The notes under the pieces are model-generated. The model worked only from the letters and a program-made list of their open reading frames with translations, searched no databases and was not told the origin of the DNA. Positions 24,144 through 33,215 of a DNA stretch of 64,000 nt are shown piece after piece. The DNA is from Stenotrophomonas sp. ASS1. Lineage in GTDB: Bacteria > Pseudomonadota > Gammaproteobacteria > Xanthomonadales > Xanthomonadaceae. Position 1 is the stretch's first letter. Each line of letters starts with the position of its first letter. The position numbers and the translations under genes are program-made. The DNA is taken from NCBI RefSeq assembly GCF_004346925.1, contig NZ_CP031167.1:1136001-1200000 (forward strand), read 5' to 3'.

Positions 24144-24460
24144 CGTGGATCTCCAGCAAGCAGGGTTTCCACGGCCTGGTCCAGGCGCAGGCTGACCACC
24201 GCCGGGGTCGCACCGGCATCGTTGATCGAGACGCGTACATCGCGCAGCGGATGGCGCTGTGCGAAATCACCGATCACCGCCTCCCAGACACGGCCAAAGC
24301 CCTGAGCGGCGGTGATGATGCGCACCGTCATCGCGCCGTCCAGTACGGCCGGCTCCAGCAGGATTTCCAGGTTGCCCGAGGCCAGTACGCCGACCAGCAC
24401 TGCATCGCGCGGAAACTGCACCGCCGTGTGTCCTTCGAATCGATAGTCGAGGGTTTCCAT
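24140..24460 (-). CDS. mdcC: Malonate decarboxylase delta subunit (acyl carrier protein)
   Basis: A 106-residue acyl carrier protein. The prosthetic-group serine is Ser28 in VGVLASGNLEILLEP, the conserved attachment motif of MdcC proteins. Malonyl and acetyl groups ride on the 2'-(5''-phosphoribosyl)-3'-dephospho-CoA thiol attached there. It starts 10 bases after mdcA and overlaps mdcD by 4 bases. Confidence 0.94.
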   Translation of the reverse strand: METLDYRFEGHTAVQFPRDAVLVGVLASGNLEILLEPAVLDGAMTVRIITAAQGFGRVWEAVIGDFAQRHPLRDVRVSINDAGATPAVVSLRLDQAVETLLAGDPR

Positions 24461-24470
24461 GCTCAGCCCC

Positions 24471-26114
24471 TTACCAGTTGCGGAAGCGCTTGGGCGGGTC
24501 GTACAGGCCGCCGGACCAGCGCACCAGGTCCTTCACCGAACGCGCCGCAAGCAGGTCACGGCTGGCATCGCGCACGGAAATGCCGAGGTCATCGGGACGG
24601 CGGATCACGCCGCGGTCGCGCAGGTTCTCCACCATCGCGCGGTCGCGCCCCATGCCCACGGCGGTATAGCCGGACACGCCGCGGATCGCCTGTTCGCGCT
24701 CTTCAGGGGTGCGGCACAGCAGCAGGTTGGCGATGCCTTCTTCGGTCAGTACATGGCTGACGTCGTCGCCATAGATCATCACCGGTGGCAGCGGCATGTC
24801 CGCGCGCTCGGCCAGCTCCCAGGCGTCCAGCCGATCGACGAAGGCCGGTGCCATGTGTTCGCGGAAGGTTTCCACCATCTGCACCACCAGCTTGCGGCCA
24901 CGCGGCATCTCACCGGGGCGTGCGGCCTGCTGGCCGGCCTTGATCCAGGCCTCGCTGGCATGGCGGCGGCCACGTGCATCGGAGCCCATGTTCGGTGCGC
25001 CACCGAAGCCGGCAATGCGGTCGCGGGTGGCAGTGGAGCTGTTGCCCTGCAGGTCGATCTGCAGGGTGGAACCGATGAACATGTCGCAGGCATACAGGCC
25101 GGCGGTCTGCGAGAACGCGCGGTTGGAGCGCATCGAGCCGTCGGCACCGGTGAAGAACACATCGCTGCGTGCGGCGATGTACTTCTCCATGCCCAGTTCG
25201 GAACCGAACGAATGCACCGATTTGACGAAGCCCGATTCGATCGCCGGAATCAGTGCGGGGTGTGGATTGAGCGCCCAGTGCTGGCAGATCTTTCCCTTCA
25301 GCCCGAGCGATTCGGCGTAGGTCGGCAGCAGCAGCTCGATGGCGGCGGTGTCGAAGCCGATGCCATGATTGAGGCGGTTCACGCCGTACTCGGCGTAGAT
25401 GCCCTTGATCGCCATCATCGCCATCAGCACCTGGATCTCGGAGATCTGCGCCGGGTCGCGGGTGAACAGCGGCTCGATGTGGTTCGGCTTCGGCGCCTGC
25501 ACCACGAAGTTGACCCAGTCAGCAGGGATGTCGACGCGGGGGAGGGTGTCGACGATCTCGTTGACCTGGGCGATGACGATGCCGCCACCGAACGCGGTGG
25601 CCTCGACGATGACCGGGGTGTCTTCGGTGTTCGGGCCGGTGTAGAGATTGCCGTGGCGATCGGCGGCCTGCGCGGCGACCATCGCCACGCGTGGGGTCAG
25701 GTCGATGAAGTAGCGGCCGAACAGTTCGAGGTAGGTGTGGATGGCACCGATCTGGATGCGCCCTTCGGCCACCAGATTGGCCAGCCGCACCGATTGCGGG
25801 CCGGAGAACGAGAAGTCCAGCTTCGCGGCGATGCCACGCTCGAATACATCCAGGTGCGACGGCAGAGACAGCACCGACTGCACCATGTGCAGGTCGTGCA
25901 CCCGGGCCGGGTCAAGGTCGGCCAGGGCCTGGGCGAGGAAATCGGCCTGTTTCTGGTTGTTGCCCTCCAGGCAGACCTTGTCGCTTGGCTCCAGCAGTGC
26001 GTGCAGCAGCTCGCCCACGTCGGTGGCGGCGACCTCACGTCCCCGGGCCCACGGCGCGGCACGTTCCAGGCGGGCCTGGCGGCTGCGTTCCAACGTATCC
26101 CAGCTCGGGTTCAT
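24471..26114 (-). CDS. mdcA: Malonate decarboxylase alpha subunit (ACP transferase)
   Basis: A 547-residue acetyl-S-ACP:malonate ACP transferase, which swaps acetyl for malonyl on MdcC so that malonate enters the cycle and acetate leaves. It matches MdcA over its full length (EGNNQKQADFLAQALADLDPARVHDLHMVQS near the N-terminus; AFGGGIVIAQVNEIVDTLPRVDIP; GGAPNMGSDARGRRHASEAW; C-terminal LGISVRDASRDLLAARSVKDLVRWSGGLYDPPKRFRNW). It is the first gene of the operon A-C-D-E-G-B-H. I chose the ATG at 26114 (MNPSWDTLERSRQ). The promoter and candidate operator lie just upstream. Confidence 0.95.
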   Translation of the reverse strand: MNPSWDTLERSRQARLERAAPWARGREVAATDVGELLHALLEPSDKVCLEGNNQKQADFLAQALADLDPARVHDLHMVQSVLSLPSHLDVFERGIAAKLDFSFSGPQSVRLANLVAEGRIQIGAIHTYLELFGRYFIDLTPRVAMVAAQAADRHGNLYTGPNTEDTPVIVEATAFGGGIVIAQVNEIVDTLPRVDIPADWVNFVVQAPKPNHIEPLFTRDPAQISEIQVLMAMMAIKGIYAEYGVNRLNHGIGFDTAAIELLLPTYAESLGLKGKICQHWALNPHPALIPAIESGFVKSVHSFGSELGMEKYIAARSDVFFTGADGSMRSNRAFSQTAGLYACDMFIGSTLQIDLQGNSSTATRDRIAGFGGAPNMGSDARGRRHASEAWIKAGQQAARPGEMPRGRKLVVQMVETFREHMAPAFVDRLDAWELAERADMPLPPVMIYGDDVSHVLTEEGIANLLLCRTPEEREQAIRGVSGYTAVGMGRDRAMVENLRDRGVIRRPDDLGISVRDASRDLLAARSVKDLVRWSGGLYDPPKRFRNW

Positions 26115-26139
26115 CGACCGGCTTCCGATTGGTGTCGAT

Positions 26140-26160
26140 GTAATTACGTCATAATTATGA
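26140..26160. promoter_or_regulatory. Candidate MdcY operator/promoter upstream of mdcA
   Basis: Two adjacent perfect palindromes, GTAATTAC (26140-26147) and TCATAATTATGA (26149-26160), in an AT-rich patch 26-46 bases before the mdcA start. Acinetobacter MdcY is reported to bind an AT-rich palindrome of similar size. Here the spacing suits a GntR dimer, but the assignment is inferred. Confidence 0.5.
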
Positions 26161-26192
26161 TGGGCGTGCAACCCGCGGTGCAGCAAATGAAA

Positions 26193-26214
26193 GGGCCCGC
26201 ACAGAGGCGGGCCC
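26193..26214 (-). terminator. GC-rich hairpin, possible terminator
   Basis: GGGCCCGC/GCGGGCCC stem with a 6-base loop. On the minus strand it is followed by CTTTCATTTG, so it may end transcription coming from the TonB-receptor gene before it enters the malonate operon. Confidence 0.5.
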
Positions 26215-26251
26215 ATTCAGATTGAAATGGAGGAGGACCGCATCGATCGGG

Positions 26252-26322
26252 GTAGTGCCGGCCGCTGGCCGGCTCCGCGTCATCGATGCATCGCTTGGAG
26301 CCGGCCAGCGGCCGGCACTACC
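26252..26322. repeat. SMAG inverted pair
   Basis: GTAGTGCCGGCCGCTGGCC unit and inverse partner ending CACTAC, about 25 bases apart, directly after the stop of the TonB-receptor gene on the minus strand. Confidence 0.92.
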
Positions 26323-26334
26323 GTTTCTGGTGGC

Positions 26335-28542
26335 TCAGAACTTCCAGCGCAGGCTGGCCGACACGAAGCGCGGTTCGCCGTAGTTGTTGTAGTCCAGATT
26401 CGCCCAGTAGGTCTTGTCCAGTGCGTTGCGCACGCTCAGGGTTGCCGTCCAGTTGTCGCTGATGCGGTAGTTGGCGTTGAACTGGACCAGCATGTAGGCC
26501 GGCTGGTTCACCGTCACTGTGCCGCCCAGCGGGTAGGCGATGTTGTAGCCCTGCACCTTGCTCTGCCACTGCACGCCACCGCCGATGCTCAGGCGCTCCA
26601 GCGCGCCACGCAACTGCAGCTGCGTGTTGAGCTGCAGCAGGTCCTTGGGCGGGTTGGCGTACAGCAGATCGGTGGCGGCGCGGGTGACCTTGACGTGGGT
26701 ATAGCCGGCATTGACCGTCCAGCCCGGCAGGATCTCGCCGTTGACGTCCATCTCCCAGCCGCGCGCCTTGGTGCCGTTGATCCCGATGTAGGCGGAGGTG
26801 CCATCGCTCAGCGAACCGTCCGGCACGCTCATGTCACGCACCGCGTAGTTGTCCTGCTTGGCCTCGAACACCGCGGCATTGGCAGTCAGGCGGCCATCGA
26901 GCCACTGCGTCTTGATGCCTGCTTCCAGGTTCGAGCCCTGTACTGGCGCCAGCAGGTTCTCGTTGCGGTCCTTGAAGTTCTGCGGGTTGAAGATCTCGGT
27001 GTAGCTGGCGTACGCCGAGACGTTCGGCGTGATGTCGTAGACCAGGCCCACGTACGGGGTGACTTCATCACTCACCTTGTATGCACCGCTGGTGCCGGTG
27101 TAGGCGCCTGCGGCGTTGTAGGAGCGGCTGAGGGTTTCCCAGCGGCTCAGGCGTGCGCCGGCAATCAGCGACAGCGGATCGGCCAGGCGCAGGCGGGTGG
27201 CAAGATAGACGCCACTCTGCGTGGTCTTGGCCATGCGGCGCGCGCCGGTACGGCGGTAGGTGACCTCGGAGATATCGCCGTTCCAGCTGTACACGTTGGG
27301 AATGTAGTAGCAGCGTTCGCGTGCACCCGTGGCGCTGACACACGTTGCCCAGTCGGCCGGGAAGTTCAGTGCCAGGGTATTTGTCGTGCCTTCCAGGTCC
27401 GACCATTGCGCCCCCACGGTGAGGTCGTGGTCGCGGCCGAACAGATCGAAGCTGCCGGTCAGGTAGGCATCGACGTTGCGCCGGGTGTCCTTCGAATCAC
27501 CGGCGGCCGCGCGCAGGAAGATGCCCGAGCCGGTCACCGGGTCCGGCTCGCCGGTGCCGTACAGGCGCACATTCTGAACGTTGCCGCGGGTGTAGGCGGT
27601 GTTGATCTTCAACAGCCAGTTGTCGCCGAAGCGCTGTTCCAGGTTGGCGAAGGCAGTGTTGCTCTCGCGCTTCCAGTAGCTCCACTTCGGCGACAGGTTG
27701 GTCGAGCGCGGCAGGTGCGCGAAATTGCCCTGGTTGTCGAAGAACGGCACGGTGCCCCAGGTCGAGCCGGTCGGATTGTTGTCCTGGCTCTGGTAACCGA
27801 GGGTGATCGTCGTGCTGTCGGTGACGTCGCCTTCCAGCACCGCCATGCCGGCCATCTTGTTCTCGTCGTAGCGGTCGTAATACAGGCCACGATCGGTATA
27901 GGCGGCGACCACGCGGCTGCGGAAACGGCCGTCATCGGTCAGCGGCGCGGTCACGTCCGCCTCCATGCGCCGATAGTCCCAGCTGCCGGCGCTGATCGCG
28001 AACGAGGCATCGAACTCCTTGCCCGGCCGCTTGCGCAGCAGGTTGACGGTGGCCGACGGCACGCCGGCGCCGCTGAGCAGGCCGTTGGCACCGCGGATCA
28101 CTTCGATACGGTCGTAGAAAGCGGTGTCGTATTCCTGGTTGGTGGAACCGCTGTAGGTCGGGATGCCGTCGACCTGGAAGTCAGTGATGGCGAAGCCGCG
28201 TGCGTAGTACAGCGGGCGCTGGGTGTCATAGAAGGACACGCTGACGCCGGTGACGTTGCGCATCACGTCGTTGATGCTGAACAGCGATTCGTCCTGCAGG
28301 CGCTTCAGGCTGATCGCAGTGGCCGACTGCGGGGTTTCCTGCAGTGTGATCGGCAGGCGGGTGGTGCTGGATGGCGGAGCGGACTGCTTGGCACGGACGC
28401 TGACCCGGTCCAGGGTCTTGGCATCGGATGCATCGGCGGCGGCCTCGGCGAACGCCGGAGACGCGACCAGCGCGAGCGAAGAGAGCAGGGTAGCCGGCAG
28501 CAGCGCACGGCGGGGCAGGCGGTTACGGAACGTCAGGGACAT
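26335..28542 (-). CDS. TonB-dependent siderophore-type receptor
   Basis: A 735-residue outer-membrane receptor. It has a signal peptide (residues 1-32, ending ASPAFA) and a TonB-box-like stretch near LDRVSVRA. The plug domain runs to about 200 with siderophore-receptor features (PQSATAISLKRLQDESLFSINDVMRNVTGVSV; YARGFAITDFQVDGIPT; IEVIRGANGLLSGAGVPSATVNLLRKRP). A 22-strand barrel follows, ending in the outer-membrane sorting signal SASLRWKF. It resembles FpvA/FhuE-type ferric-siderophore receptors. The ligand is not evident. An AT-rich region upstream may hold a Fur site. Confidence 0.92.
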   Translation of the reverse strand: MSLTFRNRLPRRALLPATLLSSLALVASPAFAEAAADASDAKTLDRVSVRAKQSAPPSSTTRLPITLQETPQSATAISLKRLQDESLFSINDVMRNVTGVSVSFYDTQRPLYYARGFAITDFQVDGIPTYSGSTNQEYDTAFYDRIEVIRGANGLLSGAGVPSATVNLLRKRPGKEFDASFAISAGSWDYRRMEADVTAPLTDDGRFRSRVVAAYTDRGLYYDRYDENKMAGMAVLEGDVTDSTTITLGYQSQDNNPTGSTWGTVPFFDNQGNFAHLPRSTNLSPKWSYWKRESNTAFANLEQRFGDNWLLKINTAYTRGNVQNVRLYGTGEPDPVTGSGIFLRAAAGDSKDTRRNVDAYLTGSFDLFGRDHDLTVGAQWSDLEGTTNTLALNFPADWATCVSATGARERCYYIPNVYSWNGDISEVTYRRTGARRMAKTTQSGVYLATRLRLADPLSLIAGARLSRWETLSRSYNAAGAYTGTSGAYKVSDEVTPYVGLVYDITPNVSAYASYTEIFNPQNFKDRNENLLAPVQGSNLEAGIKTQWLDGRLTANAAVFEAKQDNYAVRDMSVPDGSLSDGTSAYIGINGTKARGWEMDVNGEILPGWTVNAGYTHVKVTRAATDLLYANPPKDLLQLNTQLQLRGALERLSIGGGVQWQSKVQGYNIAYPLGGTVTVNQPAYMLVQFNANYRISDNWTATLSVRNALDKTYWANLDYNNYGEPRFVSASLRWKF

Positions 28543-28654
28543 GGTGGGTTCGAAGCTCGGAGACGGGAAGGGGGCGGCAACAGTCGTCCAGCACCCGGGG
28601 CGGCGGCTTCGGGCACATCAGGTCCATCTGGGAGGGGCGCGGTCACTGCGCAGT

Positions 28655-28698
28655 GCGCAAATGTAAATAATTCTTAACAACATTACAATTCGCGTCAT
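28655..28698 (-). promoter_or_regulatory. AT-rich promoter region of the TonB receptor, possible Fur site
   Basis: The only AT-rich stretch of the 268-base gap before the receptor gene (AATGTAAATAATTCTTAACA and onwards). It partly resembles a degenerate Fur box when read on the minus strand, but the match to GATAATGATAATCATTATC is imperfect. The rest of the gap holds nothing recognisable. Confidence 0.35.
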
Positions 28699-28810
28699 TG
28701 TGCATAGGATTCCCGGCGCCGGGCATCGCTTTCTGCAGCAGGGAGCGGCCCAAACGCGAACGGCCGCCCGAAGGTGGCCGTCCGTGTCTGCTGCAGGGAA
28801 TCTGCCAGGC

Positions 28811-30511
28811 TTACAGCGCCTGCAGTTCCTCATTGGCGTTGCGCTTTTCCTTGGTTGGTGCCGGAACCGCTGCCGGCACTACCGCCGGGTCCGGAGCCGC
28901 CGCATTGGCGTCCACCGGCACCTCCAGGTACGGCAGGCGCAGGGTCTGGCTGGTCAGCGTGCGGATCTCGTTGACCAGCGCGGCGTTGTCGTTGAGCTTG
29001 CGCCCGTACGACGGCACGATCTCGCGCAGGCGGGTTTCCCAGCCGGCCTTCATCTGGTCCGGGAAGGCCTTGGCCATCAGGTCCAGCATGATCGGCGGCG
29101 AGGTCGATGCACCCGGCGAGGCACCGAGCAGGGCGGCGATGGTGTGGTCCTTGTCGGTCACGATCTCGGTACCGAACTGCAGCACCGGGCCCTTCAGCGG
29201 ATCACGCTTGATGATCTGCACGCGCTGGCCGGCGGTGACCAGCTTCCAGTCGCCCGGCTTGGCATTGGGGAAGTACTTGACCAGTTCGGCCTGGCGATCG
29301 GCATCGTTCAGGCGTGCCTGGGCCATCAGGTACTGCACCAGGTCCAGGTTGTCCTTGCCCACTTCCAGCATCGGGCCAACGTTGTTGTGGGTGACCGAGG
29401 AGTACAGGTCCCACCACGAGCCGTGCTTGAGGAACTTGGTGCTGTACAGCGCGAACGGTCCGAACAGGACCACCGGCTTGCCGTCCAGCTTGCGCGCATC
29501 CAGGTGCGGCACCGACATCGGCGGCGAACCGGTTTCGGCCATGCCGTAGGCCTTCACGCCATGGCGCGAGGTCACGTCCTGGCCCTGGAAGGCGAGGAAC
29601 TGGCCACCGACCGGGAAGCCGGCGTAGTCCTTCGATTCCGGAATGCCGGACATCTGCAGCAGCTTCAGCGCGGCGCCACCGGCACCGATGAACACGAAGC
29701 GGGCGTGGGTGGTGGACTCGGTTCCGGCCTTGAGGTCCTTCACGGTCACGTTCCAGCTCTTGTCGGCGTTCTGCCGCAGCGCGCTCACTTCGTGGTTGAG
29801 GTGCAGGCTGAAGTTCGGGCTGCGCTGCAGGCCGGCGGTCAGCTGGCGGGTGATCACGCCGAAGTTGACGTCGGTGCCCAGCGGCATCCAGGTCGCGGCA
29901 ACCTTCTGCTTCGGGTCACGGCCTTCCATCAGCAGCGGTGCCCACTGCTTGATCTGTGCCGGATCCTCGGAGTACTGCATGCCGTAGAACAGCGGATTCT
30001 TCACCAGGGCCTGCTGGCGCTTGTGCAGGTAGGCGATGTTGTCATCGCCCCAGACGAAGCTCATGTGCGGGGTCGGGTTGATGAAGTCGCTGGGCTGGCT
30101 CAGCCGGCCTTCCTTCACCTGGTGCGACCAGAACTGGCGCGAGACCTCGAACGATTCGGCGATGCCGACCGCGCGCTTGGTCTCGATGCTGCCGTCGGGC
30201 AGTTCGGGGGTGTAGTTCAGTTCGGCGAAGGCCGAGTGGCCCGTGCCGGCGTTGTTCCAGCCGTCGGAGCTTTCACCGGCGACGCCGTCGAGGCGTTCGT
30301 AGACCTGGATGTTCCAGTCCGGCTGCAGTTCCTGCAGGTAGGTGGCCAGGGTGATGCTCATGATGCCGGCGCCGACCAGTACCACGTCGACGGGCTTGTC
30401 GTTGCTGGCGGCGGGCACCGAGCGCTGGGTCAGCGGCCAGTACAGGAACAGCGCGGCGGCCAGCAACAGCAGCACGAGCAGGGCGAGCAGGGCCTTGCCA
30501 AATTTCTTCAT
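28811..30511 (-). CDS. mqo: Malate:quinone oxidoreductase
   Basis: A 566-residue FAD enzyme that oxidises L-malate to oxaloacetate and passes electrons to the quinone pool. After an N-terminal membrane anchor or signal ([20 protein letters not shown], residues 6-25) comes the FAD-binding [22 protein letters not shown]. Family blocks follow: [59 protein letters not shown] and [15 protein letters not shown]. The length fits long bacterial Mqo proteins. The ATG at 30511 (MKKFGKALL) begins the anchor; the extension upstream is not used. Confidence 0.95.
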   Translation of the reverse strand: MKKFGKALLALLVLLLLAAALFLYWPLTQRSVPAASNDKPVDVVLVGAGIMSITLATYLQELQPDWNIQVYERLDGVAGESSDGWNNAGTGHSAFAELNYTPELPDGSIETKRAVGIAESFEVSRQFWSHQVKEGRLSQPSDFINPTPHMSFVWGDDNIAYLHKRQQALVKNPLFYGMQYSEDPAQIKQWAPLLMEGRDPKQKVAATWMPLGTDVNFGVITRQLTAGLQRSPNFSLHLNHEVSALRQNADKSWNVTVKDLKAGTESTTHARFVFIGAGGAALKLLQMSGIPESKDYAGFPVGGQFLAFQGQDVTSRHGVKAYGMAETGSPPMSVPHLDARKLDGKPVVLFGPFALYSTKFLKHGSWWDLYSSVTHNNVGPMLEVGKDNLDLVQYLMAQARLNDADRQAELVKYFPNAKPGDWKLVTAGQRVQIIKRDPLKGPVLQFGTEIVTDKDHTIAALLGASPGASTSPPIMLDLMAKAFPDQMKAGWETRLREIVPSYGRKLNDNAALVNEIRTLTSQTLRLPYLEVPVDANAAAPDPAVVPAAVPAPTKEKRNANEELQAL

Positions 30512-30705
30512 GGGGGCGGGATCGTTGGCGGAGGGGAAGGGGTCAGGATGCGCGTGGGGCAGGGAAAGGGCGTGAAGAAACAACGCCTTGCGCCATCCAT
30601 CCGCGATTCTAACCGGATCCGGTCCGTTTTTGATGCAACGCAGCATCCGACGTTTCGCGGCCCCGTCACGTGAGCGGCGGGCCCAGCCTGGCGATCGTAG
30701 CCCCA

Positions 30706-30730
30706 GTAGCGCCAGGCCATGCCTGGCGAC
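30706..30730. repeat. SMAG-type unit, GCCAGGC subtype
   Basis: GTAGCGCCAGGCCATGCCTGGCGAC forms a perfect CGCCAGGC/GCCTGGCG stem. It lies after the end of the GNAT gene on the minus strand, in the gap before the mqo promoter. Confidence 0.75.
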
Positions 30731-30738
30731 GCCCTCAA

Positions 30739-31185
30739 TCAGACCAGCTCCAGAATCTCGTCACCGGCCTCATCTATCTCCCCGGTCGGGCGCCAGCCCA
30801 GGCGCCGGTAGAAGCCATGCGAGCGCGAACGCGGGTCGGCCGAGCACGCCAGGAACAGCCGGGCATGGCCGACATCGCGGGTCAGGCTCACCACCTCCTG
30901 CAGCAGCTGGCGGCCGATGCCACGGCCTTCGTAGTCCGGCAGCAGGGCCAGCACCAGCACCTCGCCACTGTCGCGGTCGGCGAAGCAGTAACCGGCCATG
31001 CGCTCCCCCTCCCAGGCGACGCGGCCGATCGAATCGCCCTGGGTGATGCCGGCCGCCCAGCTTTCCGGCGTGATGCCCAGCTCCGCCAACTGCGCGGCAC
31101 TGAAGGCGTTCTCGCGGGTGCGCCCGCGCAGGTCGATGCAGGCGGCGGCATCTTCGGGGCGCGCATCGCGGACGAATACAGGCAT
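30739..31185 (-). CDS. GNAT-family N-acetyltransferase
   Basis: A 148-residue single-domain acetyltransferase. Acetyl-CoA binding motif A is [24 protein letters not shown], followed by [30 protein letters not shown]. The substrate is unknown. I start at the ATG 31185 ([16 protein letters not shown], a typical GNAT start) with AAGG about 9 bases upstream. Other in-frame Met codons at 31194 and 31233 are possible but lack spacing to a ribosome site. Confidence 0.85.
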   Translation of the reverse strand: MPVFVRDARPEDAAACIDLRGRTRENAFSAAQLAELGITPESWAAGITQGDSIGRVAWEGERMAGYCFADRDSGEVLVLALLPDYEGRGIGRQLLQEVVSLTRDVGHARLFLACSADPRSRSHGFYRRLGWRPTGEIDEAGDEILELV

Positions 31186-31270
31186 GCAGGGCATCCTTGC
31201 AGTGATCGGCCGACCAGTATCCGCATCGCGCATGGACCTGGTGTGGAGACTTCGTGGAGATTGGATGGAG

Positions 31271-31359
31271 CAAAAAGGGGACGGAGGGGATTAAGTCGTC
31301 TTTGCCCAGAATGTCGTATGGGCCTTAAACGACTTAATCCCCTCCGTCCCCTTTTTTGC
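31271..31359. repeat. Long A-tract/T-tract inverted repeat, copy 1
   Basis: Arms of about 28 bases: CAAAAAGGGGACGGAGGGGA then TTAAGTCG, and the inverse complement ending CCCCTTTTTTG, with a 30-base centre. The flanking A- and T-tracts make it a potential terminator in both directions. It begins 9 bases beyond the end of argP. A second copy is at 55526-55594. Confidence 0.9.
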
Positions 31360-31368
31360 AGGGCTGCC

Positions 31369-32274
31369 TCAGCGCTTGCGCCGCACCAGCGCTGAGGAGG
31401 CATCCAGCACGGCGCGGGTCAGCAGGGCCATGGTCTGGACGTCACCCTTCCAGTGCTGCCAGTACAGCGGCACGTCTTCCCACGCGCGCTGGCGTACGTA
31501 GACCAGGCGGCCGGCGTCCAGATGCCGCTTGACCAGGGGCAGGGGATTCATGGTCCAGCCCATGCCGCCCAGGTTGGCCTGCACGAACGCGCGGGTGGAG
31601 GGAATCCACCAGGTGGGCGCGGTGCTGGGCAGGTCGTCGCCGGCCATGCGCCGGGCAAAGCGCGACTGCATCTCATCCTTGCGGTTGAACACCAGCACCG
31701 GTGCCGTGGCCAGGGCTTGGGCGGTCACGCCCTTGGCAAAATGGCGCTCGCGGAACTCCGGGGTGCAGGTCGCCGCGTAGCGGATGCTGCCCAGCGCATG
31801 GATCTGGCAGCCCTGCACCGGCTCGTCCAGGGTGGTCACCGCGCCCAGCACGGTGCCCTGGCGCAGCAGTTCGACGGTGTGGTCCTGGTCCTCCACGCGC
31901 AGGTCCAGGGTGGTGCCGGTGCTCTGTGCGAACTGCGAGGCGGCCTGCGGGAACCAGGTTTCCAGGCTGTCGTGGTTCACCGCCACCGGAATGCTGGCCT
32001 GCGGCAGGTCCTCATCGGCCAGGCCCATCCGGTGCAGGGCGTCGTGCTCGAGCAGGGCGGTCTGCTCGGCCAGCTGCACCAGCACCTGGCCCTCGGCGGT
32101 GGCGGTGGCTGGGGTGCCGCGCTTGACCAGCAGGCGACCGACCCGATCCTCCAGTGCCTTGACCCGCTGCGAGATGGCCGAGGGCGTGACATTCAGCGAC
32201 TGCGCGGCGCGGTCGAAGCTGCCTTCGCGGATCACTGCGGCGAGGGCGCGCAGCTGGGCATGGTCGATACGCAT
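31369..32274 (-). CDS. argP: LysR-family regulator ArgP
   Basis: A 301-residue LysR regulator. The HTH is at about 3-60 (HAQLRALAAVIREGSFDRAAQSLNVTPSAISQRVKALED). The effector domain contains the ArgP-typical HALGSIRYAATCTPEF and LGGMGWTMNPLPLVKRHLDAG. ArgP/LysG senses lysine and arginine and switches on the exporter ArgO. The exporter gene is divergent, 138 bases away, which is the standard arrangement. A long inverted repeat directly after the stop probably ends its transcript. Confidence 0.92.
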   Translation of the reverse strand: MRIDHAQLRALAAVIREGSFDRAAQSLNVTPSAISQRVKALEDRVGRLLVKRGTPATATAEGQVLVQLAEQTALLEHDALHRMGLADEDLPQASIPVAVNHDSLETWFPQAASQFAQSTGTTLDLRVEDQDHTVELLRQGTVLGAVTTLDEPVQGCQIHALGSIRYAATCTPEFRERHFAKGVTAQALATAPVLVFNRKDEMQSRFARRMAGDDLPSTAPTWWIPSTRAFVQANLGGMGWTMNPLPLVKRHLDAGRLVYVRQRAWEDVPLYWQHWKGDVQTMALLTRAVLDASSALVRRKR

Positions 32275-32412
32275 CGAATTAAGTTCCGCTAATGTTGGTT
32301 TAGGAAGTTTAGCTCGTCTTTTTCATGTTGCGGCGCGACAATGGCGCCCGTTCCGGTGCTGTCCGCCTTCGCGAGGCACCGTCCCCCCAAGCAAGTAAAG
32401 GCAGTGAATCCC

Positions 32413-33048
32413 ATGTTCTCGGTCATCTCCGCCAGCACCGGCCTCGGTGCCTGGTTCTCTGGTGCAGCTACCGGCATCGGCCTGTTCGCCGTGGTCGGGG
32501 CCCAGAGCGCCTTCATTCTGCGCCAGGGCATCCTGCGCAAGCACATCGTGCCGGTGGTTGCCACCTGTGCGGCCATCGATGCGATCTTCATCTTTGCCAG
32601 CGTGGCTGGCCTGCGCACGCTCACTTCGGCGCTGCCGTGGCTGACCACCGCCGTGCTGTGGACCGGCGTGGCGTTCCTGGCCTGGTACGCCATGAAGTCG
32701 GCACGCCGTGCGATTGCCGGTGGCGGCGGCATGGGCGAGGCTGACAGCGACGACGGCAGCCGCCGCGCGGTGCTGATGGCTGCGGTCGGCTTCTCGCTGA
32801 TCAACCCGCACTTCTGGCTGGACATGATGGTGATCGGCTCGATCGCCGAGAACTTCGGCAACGCCCGCATGGCCTTCGCCGCCGGCGTGGTGACTGCCAG
32901 CTGCCTGTGGCTGACCGCGCAGGGCCTGGGCGCACGCCTGCTGGCGCCGCTGTTCACCAAGCCCAGTACCTGGCGCGTGCTCGACGGCACCATCGCCGTG
33001 ATCCTCAGCATCCTGGCCCTTACGTTGGCGGTGCGCGGGGTCCACTGA
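32413..33048 (+). CDS. argO: LysE/ArgO-family basic amino-acid exporter
   Basis: A 211-residue membrane protein with six helices and the LysE hallmarks GIGLFAVVGAQSAFILRQGI near the N-terminus and GFSLINPHFWLDMMVIGSI in the middle. It exports arginine and/or lysine across the inner membrane under control of the divergent ArgP. I choose the ATG at 32413. A GTG at 32404 is an alternative, with AAAGG too close to it. An intergenic AT-richer stretch around 32275-32315 probably contains the ArgP site and both promoters. Confidence 0.92.
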   Translation: MFSVISASTGLGAWFSGAATGIGLFAVVGAQSAFILRQGILRKHIVPVVATCAAIDAIFIFASVAGLRTLTSALPWLTTAVLWTGVAFLAWYAMKSARRAIAGGGGMGEADSDDGSRRAVLMAAVGFSLINPHFWLDMMVIGSIAENFGNARMAFAAGVVTASCLWLTAQGLGARLLAPLFTKPSTWRVLDGTIAVILSILALTLAVRGVH

Positions 33049-33101
33049 CCCGGCGCATGCCCCCCGAACCCACGTCCTGACTCTCTCTCCAAGGTAGTGG
33101 T

Positions 33102-33135
33102 AACGACGGCACCGGCAACGGTGCCGTCGTTTTTT
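33102..33135 (+). terminator. Rho-independent terminator after argO
   Basis: Perfect 12-bp stem AACGACGGCACC/GGTGCCGTCGTT with a 6-base loop and a run of T. A strong intrinsic terminator. Confidence 0.92.
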
Positions 33136-33215
33136 CTGCCGATGTGGCGCGGCAAACGGTCACGTGCCTAGAATCGTGCATCCGGACAGGGTGTCCGGTT
33201 TTCCATGGGGGAAGG

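Noticed and set aside
24459-26225. Long open plus-strand frame opposite mdcA
   Set aside because: It is antisense to a full-length mdcA. Its translation is rich in Gln, His and Arg, has no domain and no ribosome binding site, and follows from the high GC content.
26227-28677. Very long plus-strand frame (over 800 codons) opposite the TonB receptor
   Set aside because: The minus-strand receptor has a signal peptide, plug, barrel and C-terminal sorting signal. The plus-strand translation has none and starts in a SMAG region.
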